Source: Bacteroidia bacterium
GTDB taxonomy: Bacteria; Bacteroidota; Bacteroidia; Flavobacteriales; Flavobacteriaceae
Reading direction: 5' to 3'
DNA: 64,000 nucleotides
Assembly: GCA_030427585.1 (NCBI GenBank)
Contig: JAUIBW010000002.1
Span: 124,001-188,000, forward strand
Position numbers and translations under genes: made by a program. Numbering within the stretch: position 1 is the stretch's first letter; each line of letters begins with the position of its first letter. The notes below the pieces were generated by a model, which saw only the letters and a list, made by a program, of their open reading frames with translations, was not told the origin of the DNA and searched no databases. Positions 46,088-54,613 of the stretch are shown in pieces.

Positions 46088-47670
46088 TCGCCCTTTTCTT
46101 CTTTTAAGATTTCGTCAAGGACTTCCTTTGCAATTCTATCTAATTCTTCAGCTTCTTCTTTGGTATATTTTCTATTTGTAAATTCCTTGTAACTGCTTGT
46201 TAGTTTTAGATATTGATTATATCTGCTATCAACAGTATCATCTCCAAAACCAATTCTATCAAAATAATTCTTTAGTCTTTCAAATTGATTTCTTTCATCT
46301 TCATTCAGTTGTCCGTGTGAAATTTTAGCTTGAAGAAATCGTTTCTGGTTCAATAAGTCTTCTAACTTTTTACTCATTAGGGAAGGAATGCCAAACAATT
46401 CACTGGTTAGAATTTTTGAAACACTCATTTCTCTTGGGCTCATATAAGGATTGAAAGCTTCCGTTTTTCCGTCTTTATTTTTCTTGAAAATTTGCACTTG
46501 ATTTTTCTTCAAGTTTCCAATCACTAAAGGATCATGCGAACAGAAAATAATCTGAGTATTTTCCTTTCTTTTTACGACCCTGTCCAAATAATCTAAAAAT
46601 TTCCATTTCCACATGGGGTTCAAATGTGTGTCAGGTTCATCCAGTAAGATTAAGGATTCTTCGTCTTTGGTGAATTTCAACAAGCCCAAAACGGTAAGGA
46701 GTTGTTTTTCACCTTCACTTAATTCAGCCATTGATAGCTCGCCATCAACACCCTCTTTCTGAACTTTGATTTTCACATCATGGAGCATGTCGGAAATGTG
46801 AATACTCTCCAAAGCATTAAAAAGCTCAATTTTGTTTTTATACTTGAACTCAACCAAATCTGAAAAAGTGGTCTTGTCTCTGAGATACAAATAGAGCCTG
46901 TCCTGGGTTTCTGCTTTTTTATAGGAGACGTCAACTCTCGCCTGATGTTGAATAGGCGCATATGAGAATAAAAGTAAATCCTCCAAAAATTTTCGGACCA
47001 AACCAGTTGCACCCCAAAACAAAGCATTTTTGTTTTTTCTTGACTTTGCCCATTCTGGCTCTTTCAACATAAAAAGAGCTGAACCAAAATCATTGATTTT
47101 TAATTCTTCTTTTAAAAACTTTATGGTTTCATCGCCTTGGTCTTCCTTGTATAGAAAAAACGCAATCAGAGCAAAGTTTGCATGAATGTTTTGAGCAAGA
47201 AATATTCTTCGAATTGTATCAAATTCTTCAATTTTAGCTCCAGCCTTAATAATTTGTTCATAATAAATTTTTTGGTGCGGAATGTATAAATCTGCAAGGC
47301 GGTCACTAATACCTGAATAATAGATGAAAACATGTTTCGGTAAATAGTGTTCAATATTTTTTGTAACAGTTGTGGTTTCAGATTTGTCATTAACAACAAA
47401 TGAATATTTTCCTTTTTCAAAAGTTATTTCAATGGTATTACTTCGACACTCATATTTGATGTAATACTCAAAAGGTTGCTTGAGCTTTTTGTTGTGATTA
47501 TAGATTAAATCTATATCTCTAAAAATAATAACCAAGGCTTCCAGAAAATTCGATTTACCCGTAGCATTTAGACCGAGTAGTACTGTTTCCCATGCGTTTT
47601 CGTCAATATTAATCTGAAAATCCTCAAGGTTCTTGAAGCGGGATATGATATGTACTTTGTCTATTCTCAT
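46084..47670 (-). CDS. PtuA-like AAA/ABC-type ATPase
   Basis: A 528-residue ATPase of the SMC/ABC-like group used in defence. Walker A is GLNATGKSN (33-41), signature LSEGEKQ (317-323), Walker B SLILLDEPDTHLN (339-351) and the H-loop CSHDP (377-381). There is no TOPRIM domain, which argues against an OLD nuclease. Its neighbour is the HNH nuclease, so it fits PtuA of Septu. It overlaps both HsdS and the HNH gene by 4 nt. It resembles the R-linked ORF ATPases (RloA type) found in some type I loci. Confidence 0.8.
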   Translation of the reverse strand: MRIDKVHIISRFKNLEDFQINIDENAWETVLLGLNATGKSNFLEALVIIFRDIDLIYNHNKKLKQPFEYYIKYECRSNTIEITFEKGKYSFVVNDKSETTTVTKNIEHYLPKHVFIYYSGISDRLADLYIPHQKIYYEQIIKAGAKIEEFDTIRRIFLAQNIHANFALIAFFLYKEDQGDETIKFLKEELKINDFGSALFMLKEPEWAKSRKNKNALFWGATGLVRKFLEDLLLFSYAPIQHQARVDVSYKKAETQDRLYLYLRDKTTFSDLVEFKYKNKIELFNALESIHISDMLHDVKIKVQKEGVDGELSMAELSEGEKQLLTVLGLLKFTKDEESLILLDEPDTHLNPMWKWKFLDYLDRVVKRKENTQIIFCSHDPLVIGNLKKNQVQIFKKNKDGKTEAFNPYMSPREMSVSKILTSELFGIPSLMSKKLEDLLNQKRFLQAKISHGQLNEDERNQFERLKNYFDRIGFGDDTVDSRYNQYLKLTSSYKEFTNRKYTKEEAEELDRIAKEVLDEILKEEKGE

Positions 47671-49472
47671 TTAGCCAAGCTTAAAAGTGATTCTGTGCCT
47701 TTTTTTACTTCCTTGATCTTAGACTGAATGTCTTTTAGCTCCTTATAGAAGTCTTCAATGTTTTCTTTATGCTTGCTTTTCTGCCAGATATCTTTGGCCA
47801 GCATAGGTTTTTCTGAAGTTTTGAGTACTTCTTCAATGCTCAGTTCTTTACTCATCTGCTTTATTTTTTTTGGTGCTTTTTTCTTTAGTTTCTTTTGCTC
47901 TTCCAGATGCTTTTTCTTTTCCGCATGTATGCGTTTTAGTAGTTCTGATGTAGGCTCATCACTAGGATCTTGGGGCACCAATTTTCCTTCAAATGCTTTC
48001 TTTAAAATGGATTGGCGAAGGGCTTCTGACTTTTTTAATCCCGTTTCAATTGTTTGCTCAAGATTATCAATTATAGAAAATTGTGATTCTATTTCATTCA
48101 CCATTTTCTCTTGTTCCTCTTTTGACATCAATGGAAAAGGTAAACACTTAATAATTCCTAAATTTAAAACATCCATTGTTGCCCCATGGGTATGTAATGA
48201 GTACAAGCTTTTCAAAAAGAAACTTTCAAAGAAAAATTTGAATAGAAAAGGTGAGTAATAAATTCTGTCGAATGAAAGCTTAACTAATCGCGGGTTTATG
48301 ATTCCCTCCTCCGCATTTTCAGGTAGAATTAAAACCTTTCCAACAGTCCCAACAAGACTAATTAATGCATCATAAGGTTTTGTTCTGCATGAACTAAGCT
48401 CTTCATATTTCTCTTTGTCAACATAATAATCCCCAAAATGTGGATTTCCTGAAATGACTTGTTCTTGTCCATAAATCTTATATCCTTTCTCGACATAGAA
48501 TTCCTTTTTCAAAGACGAGCCAAAAGGACCTGCTTTAATAGCATGAGATGAATATTCCGTAAGCTTGTCAATTTTTACCCATTTCCATTGTAATGGTAAT
48601 TCTGGAAACTCTTCCAATTCTAATCCTGAAAATTCATTTAACTCTTTTAGTTTTCTAGGCTTCCCTGGCTTTTTTCCTTTCTTCCCATCCTCCTCCCAGG
48701 TTTTCATCGCAGCTTTCCAGTCTTTGAGTTCTTGTGCATGGCGGTTTTGGCGTTCGACTTTGACGCGTTCGAGCAGTTTCTCTGCATTCTCGGGATTGTT
48801 TTGTTTACGCCATTGCTCGGTGAGTTTGCCTTCAAAAGCATATTTCAACAAAGCCTGCCGATAGACCTTCAGTTGGTTTTGTGCCAATTCGAGATGTGCC
48901 ACGCTAGTGTCCAATTCGCTAAACAATTCTTCAATAGTATCTACAATGCGAAATTGTTCTTGAAGGGCTGGAAGGTTGAATATTAGCTCACGAACAATAC
49001 TCAACTTAATCCGTTGCCTAGTTGTCCCTTTTTTGTATTTATCAAATTGCTTAATTAAAAAACTTGAATTAAGCTGATACAAAAGGAATTTCTTGCTTAT
49101 ATGATTATGATCAATTCTTGCCCTAATTAAGTCAGCTACAATAATACCATGTTCATATTTTTCTGGCACCAAACAAGCTTTGCCAACTGGCTCACCTAGC
49201 TTTGTTATTATAATATCGCCACTTTGGAAACTATGTCTTGACAGTGATTCTGACTTTTCTTCGGTCACATAGTTTATGTTCTTATCTATAAATCTATTAC
49301 GATCAATATTTTGTATTCGAATAACTGGAATACCTTCATCTTGATATTCGCTCGCCTTCAGGTTAGATCCAAATGGACCATCAACAATATTGTTTTTAGG
49401 ATCCAGAAATAAATCTGATAATGGCACCTGAAGCCAACTCCTCGGTATTTCTATTCCTGTATTTTGGCTCAT
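47667..49472 (-). CDS. hsdS: Type I specificity subunit HsdS
   Basis: A 601-residue specificity protein with two target-recognition domains (about 10-200 and 285-470) separated by conserved helical segments (AYRQALLKYAFEGKL-like in the middle, LRQSILKKAFEGKLVPQDPS at the end). After the second conserved region there is an about 80-residue Lys-rich extension with a winged-helix-like end (LKTSEKPMLAKDIWQKSK), longer than usual. It is the first large gene of the operon, overlapping the XRE gene and the ATPase gene by 4 nt each. Confidence 0.9.
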   Translation of the reverse strand: MSQNTGIEIPRSWLQVPLSDLFLDPKNNIVDGPFGSNLKASEYQDEGIPVIRIQNIDRNRFIDKNINYVTEEKSESLSRHSFQSGDIIITKLGEPVGKACLVPEKYEHGIIVADLIRARIDHNHISKKFLLYQLNSSFLIKQFDKYKKGTTRQRIKLSIVRELIFNLPALQEQFRIVDTIEELFSELDTSVAHLELAQNQLKVYRQALLKYAFEGKLTEQWRKQNNPENAEKLLERVKVERQNRHAQELKDWKAAMKTWEEDGKKGKKPGKPRKLKELNEFSGLELEEFPELPLQWKWVKIDKLTEYSSHAIKAGPFGSSLKKEFYVEKGYKIYGQEQVISGNPHFGDYYVDKEKYEELSSCRTKPYDALISLVGTVGKVLILPENAEEGIINPRLVKLSFDRIYYSPFLFKFFFESFFLKSLYSLHTHGATMDVLNLGIIKCLPFPLMSKEEQEKMVNEIESQFSIIDNLEQTIETGLKKSEALRQSILKKAFEGKLVPQDPSDEPTSELLKRIHAEKKKHLEEQKKLKKKAPKKIKQMSKELSIEEVLKTSEKPMLAKDIWQKSKHKENIEDFYKELKDIQSKIKEVKKGTESLLSLAK

Positions 49473-49666
49473 GGATTCTTACTACTAACAATTAAGTCTT
49501 TTACATCAATGTCAAGGATTTTAGCAATGTCATTCAAAATTTCCAATCTTGGTTGCTGCCTATTTTGAACATAACCATTTACCATGTTGTAACTCTTTCC
49601 CAATTTTTCGGCCAGCCAAGTCTGCTTAATTCCTTTTTCTTCGAGTACTTCCTTTATTCGGTTCAT
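49469..49666 (-). CDS. XRE-family regulator of the defence operon
   Basis: A 65-residue helix-turn-helix protein (RIKEVLEEKGIKQTWLAEKL, GKSYNMVNGYVQNRQQPRLE). Its stop overlaps the HsdS start (ATGA), so it is the first gene of the operon. Size and position fit a controller-type regulator that delays or limits expression of restriction genes. It lacks other domains. Confidence 0.85.
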   Translation of the reverse strand: MNRIKEVLEEKGIKQTWLAEKLGKSYNMVNGYVQNRQQPRLEILNDIAKILDIDVKDLIVSSKNP

Positions 49667-49858
49667 TTCCGTATAAAATTATTTGTCCAAGATAATATTT
49701 AATTTTTCAATATCTCATTTTTCAATATATAAAACGTTTGGATTATTGCCCCCTAGTGTGTGTGGGGATATTTTAGCTTATTTTGGTTATTTAATAGTTG
49801 GCTGTGGACATTGCATTCTACAACATTATGCTATAAAAAGATTGTTCATTACATTATT

Positions 49859-50855
49859 CTACTTAAATATCGACCTCGCTTCCTCATAAATCCTCTCAAA
49901 ATTAACTTCCAAATCAGCCAATGAAAATACCTTAGTTCCTTCTGGAAGCTCACGACAAATTTTCTGTAACTTAAACTGAACTTTCTTATCCATTCCATCG
50001 GCATACGTAATAAACTCCCCCTGCTTCAACCGAAAGAAAACATCCGCCCTGATTTTGGGGATGTCCTTTTCACCAGTGGTAATTCGTGTATCAAAATCCA
50101 GGTTATGCCCACGGCTTACACTTTTAGTCGGATCTTTTATAATTTCAAAAAAACGCTCGTAATATTTTGCGGTGTCCGGGTCATTGACCTTTCCAAAAAA
50201 CTGATAGGAAAGATTGCTCAATATCGCTTTGCTTGCCTTATCGCCGTACATCATATCGTTCTGGATTTTGTCCTGCATCACATAGACCGTAGAAATATTA
50301 TAACTCCGCAGCGTTGCCGGAATACGATGCATGTTCAATAAGCGTATGGTTGGGGCTTCTTCCATCAACAAAAATGAAGGCTCGGAATTCCGCACACTCA
50401 TTTGTTTGGTAATGGTGTGAATAATGGTGGCAATTACGGGAGCATAGGAAGTCTCAAATTTTGGATTATTTACGACTGAAATCACACACTGATTTTCTGT
50501 GTTATTGATATTAAGCGGCACTTCATCTGCGGACAACGCCATAAAAATACGTTGCGTACTGATGCGTTTTAATGCATTAGCCAAGGTACTTTTTACACCA
50601 GCAGTTTGCCGTTCCGAATCTTTACCACTGATAAAAGCATCCGATATTGCCCGTGATGTCGTGTTGGTTTCCAAAAACTGTATCAGGCTATCGGTGTCCA
50701 GATATTGATAAATGGCAATTAAATGGGGTAGGGTACAGAATTGTGGATAGGTTGTTCAGGATAAATGCATATCTTGATATTTTATAGATTCCATAAAATA
50801 GTGTACTGGCCAAGCCAATAGTTAAAAGAGCGGTAAAGAGTTTGTCTATGTACAT
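49859..50855 (-). pseudogene. Coupling protein (TraG/VirD4-type) with internal deletion
   Basis: The N-terminus starts at ATG 50855 (MYIDKLFTALLTIGLASTLF, YGIYKISRYAFILNNL) but reads to a stop at 50688. The C-terminal part continues in another frame from about 50745 (QFCTLPHLIAIYQYL, then SFLLMEEAPTIRLLNMHRIP) to 49859. The middle of a normal coupling protein, including Walker A, is missing; Walker B-like FLLMEEAP remains. It lies directly downstream of MobB, the expected place for a T4CP. The gene cannot make a functional ATPase. Confidence 0.85.
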
Positions 50856-50865
50856 ACTATTCGAA

Positions 50866-51897
50866 TTAGATGCCTATGGAACTTGATTTGATGGCCTCTT
50901 CCACGCCACGACGTAATTTGTTGAATACTTTCATTGCCAGTTGTGCCTGAGAAACCGGAATGCTGGGCAGCATTGGAATACCACTTTCCTTCATCATTTT
51001 AAAGGCAATTGCCTTTTCATTGGTGGACAATTTCATCAGCGTTGCAAAATAGACTTTCGGATTCTTGACGAAATCCTTTCTTGCTTTGTAGGTCTCAGCG
51101 AAGTTTCGTTGGTAACCAAAAGTTTTGTCAAAAGTTTTTTCTGCACGTTCAAAAAATTGGTCACGGTCAAAGCCCCGTTTTATGTTCTTTCCGTGCATCT
51201 CGACTTCCGATGCCTTATGCTTGCTCCCTGGTGAAAGGCTGAAGGTATTAGAGACATCCTTTCGGCTGACAATAATGTGGATGTGACTTTGGTTTCCCGC
51301 CTTTGGCATTCCCTGGACAATTCGTTTCCCATTTTGTTGGTACGGTGCTTCCTTTTCCAGTCGCTCTACTTTCTTCTGCAGTTGCTTAATATTTCCTTCA
51401 GACCGCCCTTCTTCAATCCTTCTGATTTCAGTTTTAAGCTGAAGGATTTTCGTTGCATAAGGCTGGTTTTCCTTAATCTGCCAATCCGTTCCCTTAAAGG
51501 TGCGCTGGTGTTCTATTTTCGCATAATATTTTATATCATCGATGGTAATGGGTCTTCCGTTGATTTCACGATTAAAGGATGCCACATAATCCTTCATCAG
51601 TTCACGGGTGTATCTTTTTAAATCTTCACTACTGTTCTGTAATCGGTTCAGTTCGTATTTGGAAGGACTGACCGTAATGGAATAGAATTTCGGTTCGGTC
51701 TTTTTGAGTTTGGCACCGTTGCCATCAATATCCTTTACCACTTCTTCAGCTAAAATCTTATCACTATACTGGTTGAAAAAGTGTTCCATTTCTTCTTGTT
51801 CCAAACCTTGATTTTCTTTCTCCAGATAACCGACAAAATCACCTGAACTTTGTGAATAATTTCCTCCCAGTTTTTGAGGTGTTATTGTGATATACAT
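50866..51897 (-). CDS. mobB: MobB-type relaxase
   Basis: A 343-residue relaxase of the Bacteroidota MobB type (DUF5712). Features are the N-terminal MYITITPQKLGGNYSQ, a charged middle, and the metal-binding HxH in NQSHIHIIVSRKD, followed by NTFSLSPGSKHK. It should nick oriT and pilot the strand for transfer. It lies 11 nt downstream of the BfmA-like gene, on the same strand, and directly upstream of the broken coupling protein. Confidence 0.85.
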   Translation of the reverse strand: MYITITPQKLGGNYSQSSGDFVGYLEKENQGLEQEEMEHFFNQYSDKILAEEVVKDIDGNGAKLKKTEPKFYSITVSPSKYELNRLQNSSEDLKRYTRELMKDYVASFNREINGRPITIDDIKYYAKIEHQRTFKGTDWQIKENQPYATKILQLKTEIRRIEEGRSEGNIKQLQKKVERLEKEAPYQQNGKRIVQGMPKAGNQSHIHIIVSRKDVSNTFSLSPGSKHKASEVEMHGKNIKRGFDRDQFFERAEKTFDKTFGYQRNFAETYKARKDFVKNPKVYFATLMKLSTNEKAIAFKMMKESGIPMLPSIPVSQAQLAMKVFNKLRRGVEEAIKSSSIGI

Positions 51898-51908
51898 AGC
51901 TCAAAAAT

Positions 51909-52289
51909 TTAGCGTTCGTTAGTATGATTTTGCTTTTCCTGAAATCTTACTTTAGGTTTTTCTTCGACCGTTTTCTTTTCCAAAATCAAGGGTTTCTTTT
52001 TGGGTTCTTCGGACTGGAAAAGAGATTCCATCATTGCCACGGTGGGTTTGGTCTGGGTCTTTTCCATATCACGCATTATGGCGATGACCGCATTGATACG
52101 TTTCTTGAGTGAAGCTTCGATTGTCCTACCAGTAGGCCCCAATTTTTCCTTTGGGGAAATCTCGTTGTAGAAGAAAAAGTCGAGCATTGTTTCCAATGCC
52201 TCGGTATGTGATTTGAAGTGTGTCCGTGAAAATTCCTGAAAACGTTTTGCCGTTTCCTTTTTGAACCTGATGCCGATAAATGAGTCCAT
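51909..52289 (-). CDS. BfmA/BtgA-like mobilization accessory protein
   Basis: A 126-residue protein. The N-terminal about 45 residues (IGIRFKKETAKRFQEFSRTH, EALETMLDFFF) look like a ribbon-helix-helix DNA-binding domain. The C-terminal part is a charged linker. It matches BfmA/BtgA-type relaxosome proteins, which bind oriT. It is the first gene of the mob operon and begins at the edge of the palindrome-rich oriT candidate. Confidence 0.8.
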   Translation of the reverse strand: MDSFIGIRFKKETAKRFQEFSRTHFKSHTEALETMLDFFFYNEISPKEKLGPTGRTIEASLKKRINAVIAIMRDMEKTQTKPTVAMMESLFQSEEPKKKPLILEKKTVEEKPKVRFQEKQNHTNER

Positions 52290-52545
52290 AATTCGTCGAT
52301 TTGTCGCAAATCCTTCCCTAAAAATGGGCGTTTACAGGGCATTTGTCGCAAATTGTAGGAAGTGGCTAATTTTACAATTTTTTAAAATACTGATTAACAG
52401 CATTTTAAAAACAAAAGGTTGTGCTAAACATCGCATCGCGTGTTACCCTCTTGCTACTCCTTTTCGTCCCGCCCAGCGGGACAAAATTCCGTACAATTTG
52501 GCTCAAAAGCCAATTGCCATTTTAGGAAAATAATTTTCCGATGTT
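52290..52545 (-). other. oriT: Candidate oriT / relaxosome site with five palindromes
   Basis: Between mob genes and the RadC cluster lie two copies of ATTTGtcgCAAAT (52299-52311, 52341-52353; 42 bp apart, four helical turns), the 7-bp hairpin GTCCCGC-cca-GCGGGAC (52466-52482), TTGGCT-caaa-AGCCAA (52498-52513) and GGAAAA-taa-TTTTCC (52525-52539). The position next to mobA/mobB-type genes and the palindrome density fit oriT and operator sites for the BfmA-like protein. The nick site is not identified. Confidence 0.65.
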
Positions 52546-52670
52546 ATTTTTCGATGTGTAAGGGTATCGGCGAAAGTCAAAAATTGGATAACCTTACTTT
52601 AATTTGTGTGCTGAATTTCAGCGAAATAAAGATAGTAATTTTTTGTTGAATTGGAATTGATTAAATGGAA

Positions 52671-52697
52671 AAACACCCCACAATTTGAGGGGTGTTT
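52671..52697 (-). terminator. Terminator of the SSB-RadC gene cluster
   Basis: AAACACCCC (52671-52679) and GGGGTGTTT (52689-52697) form a perfect 9-bp stem around a 9-nt loop. Read on the - strand, a run of T (TTTTTCC) follows. It lies 20 nt downstream of the 65-residue gene. Confidence 0.8.
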
Positions 52698-52716
52698 GCC
52701 TATTGAGTTTTGAAAA

Positions 52717-52914
52717 TCAGATGTTGAACACAAATGTATAGGAATACAAATTCCATAGTGCTTCTTCGGCTATCGTCGTTTCAAAACAAGTATGATTTTC
52801 TCTTACGTATTTGCGGATAGCATCCCCAAATTTTCGTTCCACGTCTTTTTTGGAATCCTCCAAAAGTCGGTTTTGAGCCTCTTCGCTTAGATCGGTAAAA
52901 TTGAGATGTACCAT
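52717..52914 (-). CDS. Small element-associated protein
   Basis: A 65-residue protein (MVHLNFTDLSEEAQNRLLED, then KKDVERKFGDAIRKYVREN). Helical and charged, no membrane segment. A longer frame beginning at 52965 overlaps the RadC gene; ATG 52914 gives an 11-nt gap and is preferred. It is found with RadC and SSB in this cluster. Function unknown. Confidence 0.65.
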   Translation of the reverse strand: MVHLNFTDLSEEAQNRLLEDSKKDVERKFGDAIRKYVRENHTCFETTIAEEALWNLYSYTFVFNI

Positions 52915-52924
52915 AGCTTTCAGT

Positions 52925-53374
52925 TTAAAGGATTCCGTTATCTGCAAAACTGTAATAGTCTCCATCAGGGGTAAGTATCAAATGGTCTAAAACTTTGATA
53001 TCAAGTAGCTCCCCTGCATTTTTGATTTTTTGGGTCAGGCTTTTATCCGCTTCACTGGGCTTTAAAGTACCGCTCGGATGGTTGTGCAGTAATATGACCG
53101 CTGTGGTCAAACTTTTCAGGAGTACGGCAAATAGGATGCGGACATCCACTAAAGTACCTGTGATACCTCCGTTTGAAACCTCACAAATTCCTTTTACCTT
53201 ATTGGCATTGTTGAGCAACATTATTTTAAAGGTTTCGTGCAGTTCAATATTGTTTTTGTTCCATTGGCTGTAGGCTATATCAGCAGCACTTTGGGAACAG
53301 GTTACTTTGGGAAGCAAATTTGCCTTTGTGCTTCCGCTGTAACTTATGGCTATTTCATTAACTTTGCTTTTCAT
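52925..53374 (-). CDS. radC: RadC-like JAB-domain protein
   Basis: A 149-residue MPN+/JAB-domain protein with the metal-binding motif HNHPSGTLKPSEAD and the end DIKVLDHLILTPDGDYYSFA. This is the short RadC form typical of mobile elements, without the HhH N-terminus. Its biochemical role is unsettled. It lies between the 65-residue gene and SSB. Confidence 0.9.
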   Translation of the reverse strand: MKSKVNEIAISYSGSTKANLLPKVTCSQSAADIAYSQWNKNNIELHETFKIMLLNNANKVKGICEVSNGGITGTLVDVRILFAVLLKSLTTAVILLHNHPSGTLKPSEADKSLTQKIKNAGELLDIKVLDHLILTPDGDYYSFADNGIL

Positions 53375-53449
53375 TGTTTTTCAATTATTTGTGAATGATG
53401 AATAAGAGGGCGCAACTTTCGAGAGGAACGCCCTCTTAAATTTTAAGGA

Positions 53450-53794
53450 CTACTTATCGCTTTTGCTACCAAGTAATAGAATCTCATTAGCTTCTACTTC
53501 GGTTACATAGCGTTGGTTTCCGTCATCGGTGGTATAGGTGCGGGTTCGTAATTTTCCCGTAATGGCTATTTCCTTTCCCTTGCCTACATAATTTTCGATA
53601 ATCTCGGCAGTCTTGCCCCAAGCTACAACGGTGTGCCAGTCGGTGGACTGTACCTTTTCGCCCTTGATGTTTTTGTAGTGTTCATTTGTAGCGATTGAAA
53701 AACGGGCTACTTTTTTTCCGCTTTCAAGGTTGGTAATGGTTGGTTCCTGTCCAACGTTTCCGATTAACTGTACGTGATTTTTTAAAGTACTCAT
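53450..53794 (-). CDS. ssb: Single-stranded DNA-binding protein
   Basis: A 114-residue OB-fold protein (LKNHVQLIGNVGQEPTITNL, STDWHTVVAWGKTAEIIENY, VGKGKEIAITGKLRTRTYTT). The acidic C-terminal tail of housekeeping SSB is absent. ATG 53794 begins the family; an upstream ATG adds an unlikely segment. Element SSB probably protects transferred single-stranded DNA. Confidence 0.9.
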   Translation of the reverse strand: MSTLKNHVQLIGNVGQEPTITNLESGKKVARFSIATNEHYKNIKGEKVQSTDWHTVVAWGKTAEIIENYVGKGKEIAITGKLRTRTYTTDDGNQRYVTEVEANEILLLGSKSDK

Positions 53795-53833
53795 AATTAA
53801 ATATTTAAAGATTAATAATGCTGTCCGAACCAT

Positions 53834-54055
53834 TCAGACAGTTTGCGTTTGTATTCTTTGAAGTGATTTACTTATTATATCTTGAGCGTTTTCCTTTTTT
53901 GTTTTTTTTGGTGCCGCTTCTTTTTTGATGTTTTTGTACGATTTCATAAGATTCATTTTAGATTTACTTCCCATAGCGCCCTCGCTGTTACCTTTTTTTG
54001 TTGCTGATACAGTTTCAATATTTGGAATTGATAAGGACTTATAAAAGGGAGGCAC
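53834..54055 (-). CDS. Hypothetical 73-residue basic protein
   Basis: A Lys/Ser-rich frame (MNLMKSYKNIKKEAAPKKTK, ENAQDIISKSLQRIQTQTV) 39 nt upstream of ssb on the same strand. It may begin at an internal Met. Low complexity makes coding status uncertain, but position suggests the first gene of the SSB cluster. Confidence 0.4.
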   Translation of the reverse strand: MPPFYKSLSIPNIETVSATKKGNSEGAMGSKSKMNLMKSYKNIKKEAAPKKTKKENAQDIISKSLQRIQTQTV

Positions 54056-54419
54056 GACCGGTTATGCAGTCCGTTCAACTTCCAAATATTGGTATTTTGC
54101 TGCCAAAAAAAGGGAGGGGCAGTGCGGGTGCGGGAGTAGGTCTAAAGGCTGTTGTGAAGTACCAATACATAGGAAGTGGCACCAAATGAATAATGGAATT
54201 CCGATGGAGCGGACTCCGTTCACGATTTCGGATTGGGAATGTAGGGTTCCTTCCCAGAGCATTGGGAAGGGTTAACGGAATGGAAAGCAGAAATTGGGGA
54301 TGGTGTCCAAGACTTTTTAGGGAAGCGCTGCCGCCCGAAATTTAGCTTTTTGCGAAATGAAGGGGAATGGGCTGAGCGAACTCCATAAAAGAATAATGCC
54401 TTTTGGCCTAATTATACTT
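54056..54419. other. GC-richer non-coding stretch with a strong hairpin
   Basis: About 360 nt between the SSB cluster and the Fic gene. It is clearly richer in G and C than the surroundings. It holds a perfect 8-bp hairpin CCTTCCCA (54249-54256) / TGGGAAGG (54263-54270) with loop GAGCAT. Open frames here (on both strands) have no coding character. It could include an origin or regulatory RNA; nothing more can be said. Confidence 0.4.
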
Positions 54420-54613
54420 TATAGTGGAAAATATTGAGCTATAATCTGTTTATAATGGAAAATATTTGCTTGATATAATATAAATCACCTTTTTAATGGA
54501 AAATATTTTAATCTCTCTTTTATTTTATATTGGAAATATTTTGTGAAATATTATATTATAATGGAAAATATTTGTAATTTTACCTCTTTAATTTAATTAT
54601 AATGGAAAATAGT
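54420..54613 (+). repeat. Six iterons TGGAAAATATT upstream of and into the Fic gene
   Basis: Core TGGAAAATATT begins at 54425, 54456, 54497, 54531 (one A shorter), 54562 and 54603 (ends AGT). Most copies are preceded by ATAA or TTAA. Spacings are 31, 41, 34, 31 and 41 bp, close to three or four helical turns. The last copy contains the start codon (TATAATGGAAAATAG). The array probably binds a regulator, most simply the N-terminal domain of the encoded protein. Confidence 0.85.

Noticed and set aside
46084..47670. OLD-family nuclease
   Set aside because: No TOPRIM domain; the adjacent HNH gene supports a PtuA-like ATPase instead.
53998..54262. Open frames on both strands upstream of the Fic gene
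   Set aside because: No start context or coding composition; they lie in a GC-richer hairpin region.
54420..54613. CRISPR array
   Set aside because: Repeats are 11-17 bp, AT-rich and irregularly spaced, with no unique uniform spacers and no cas genes.
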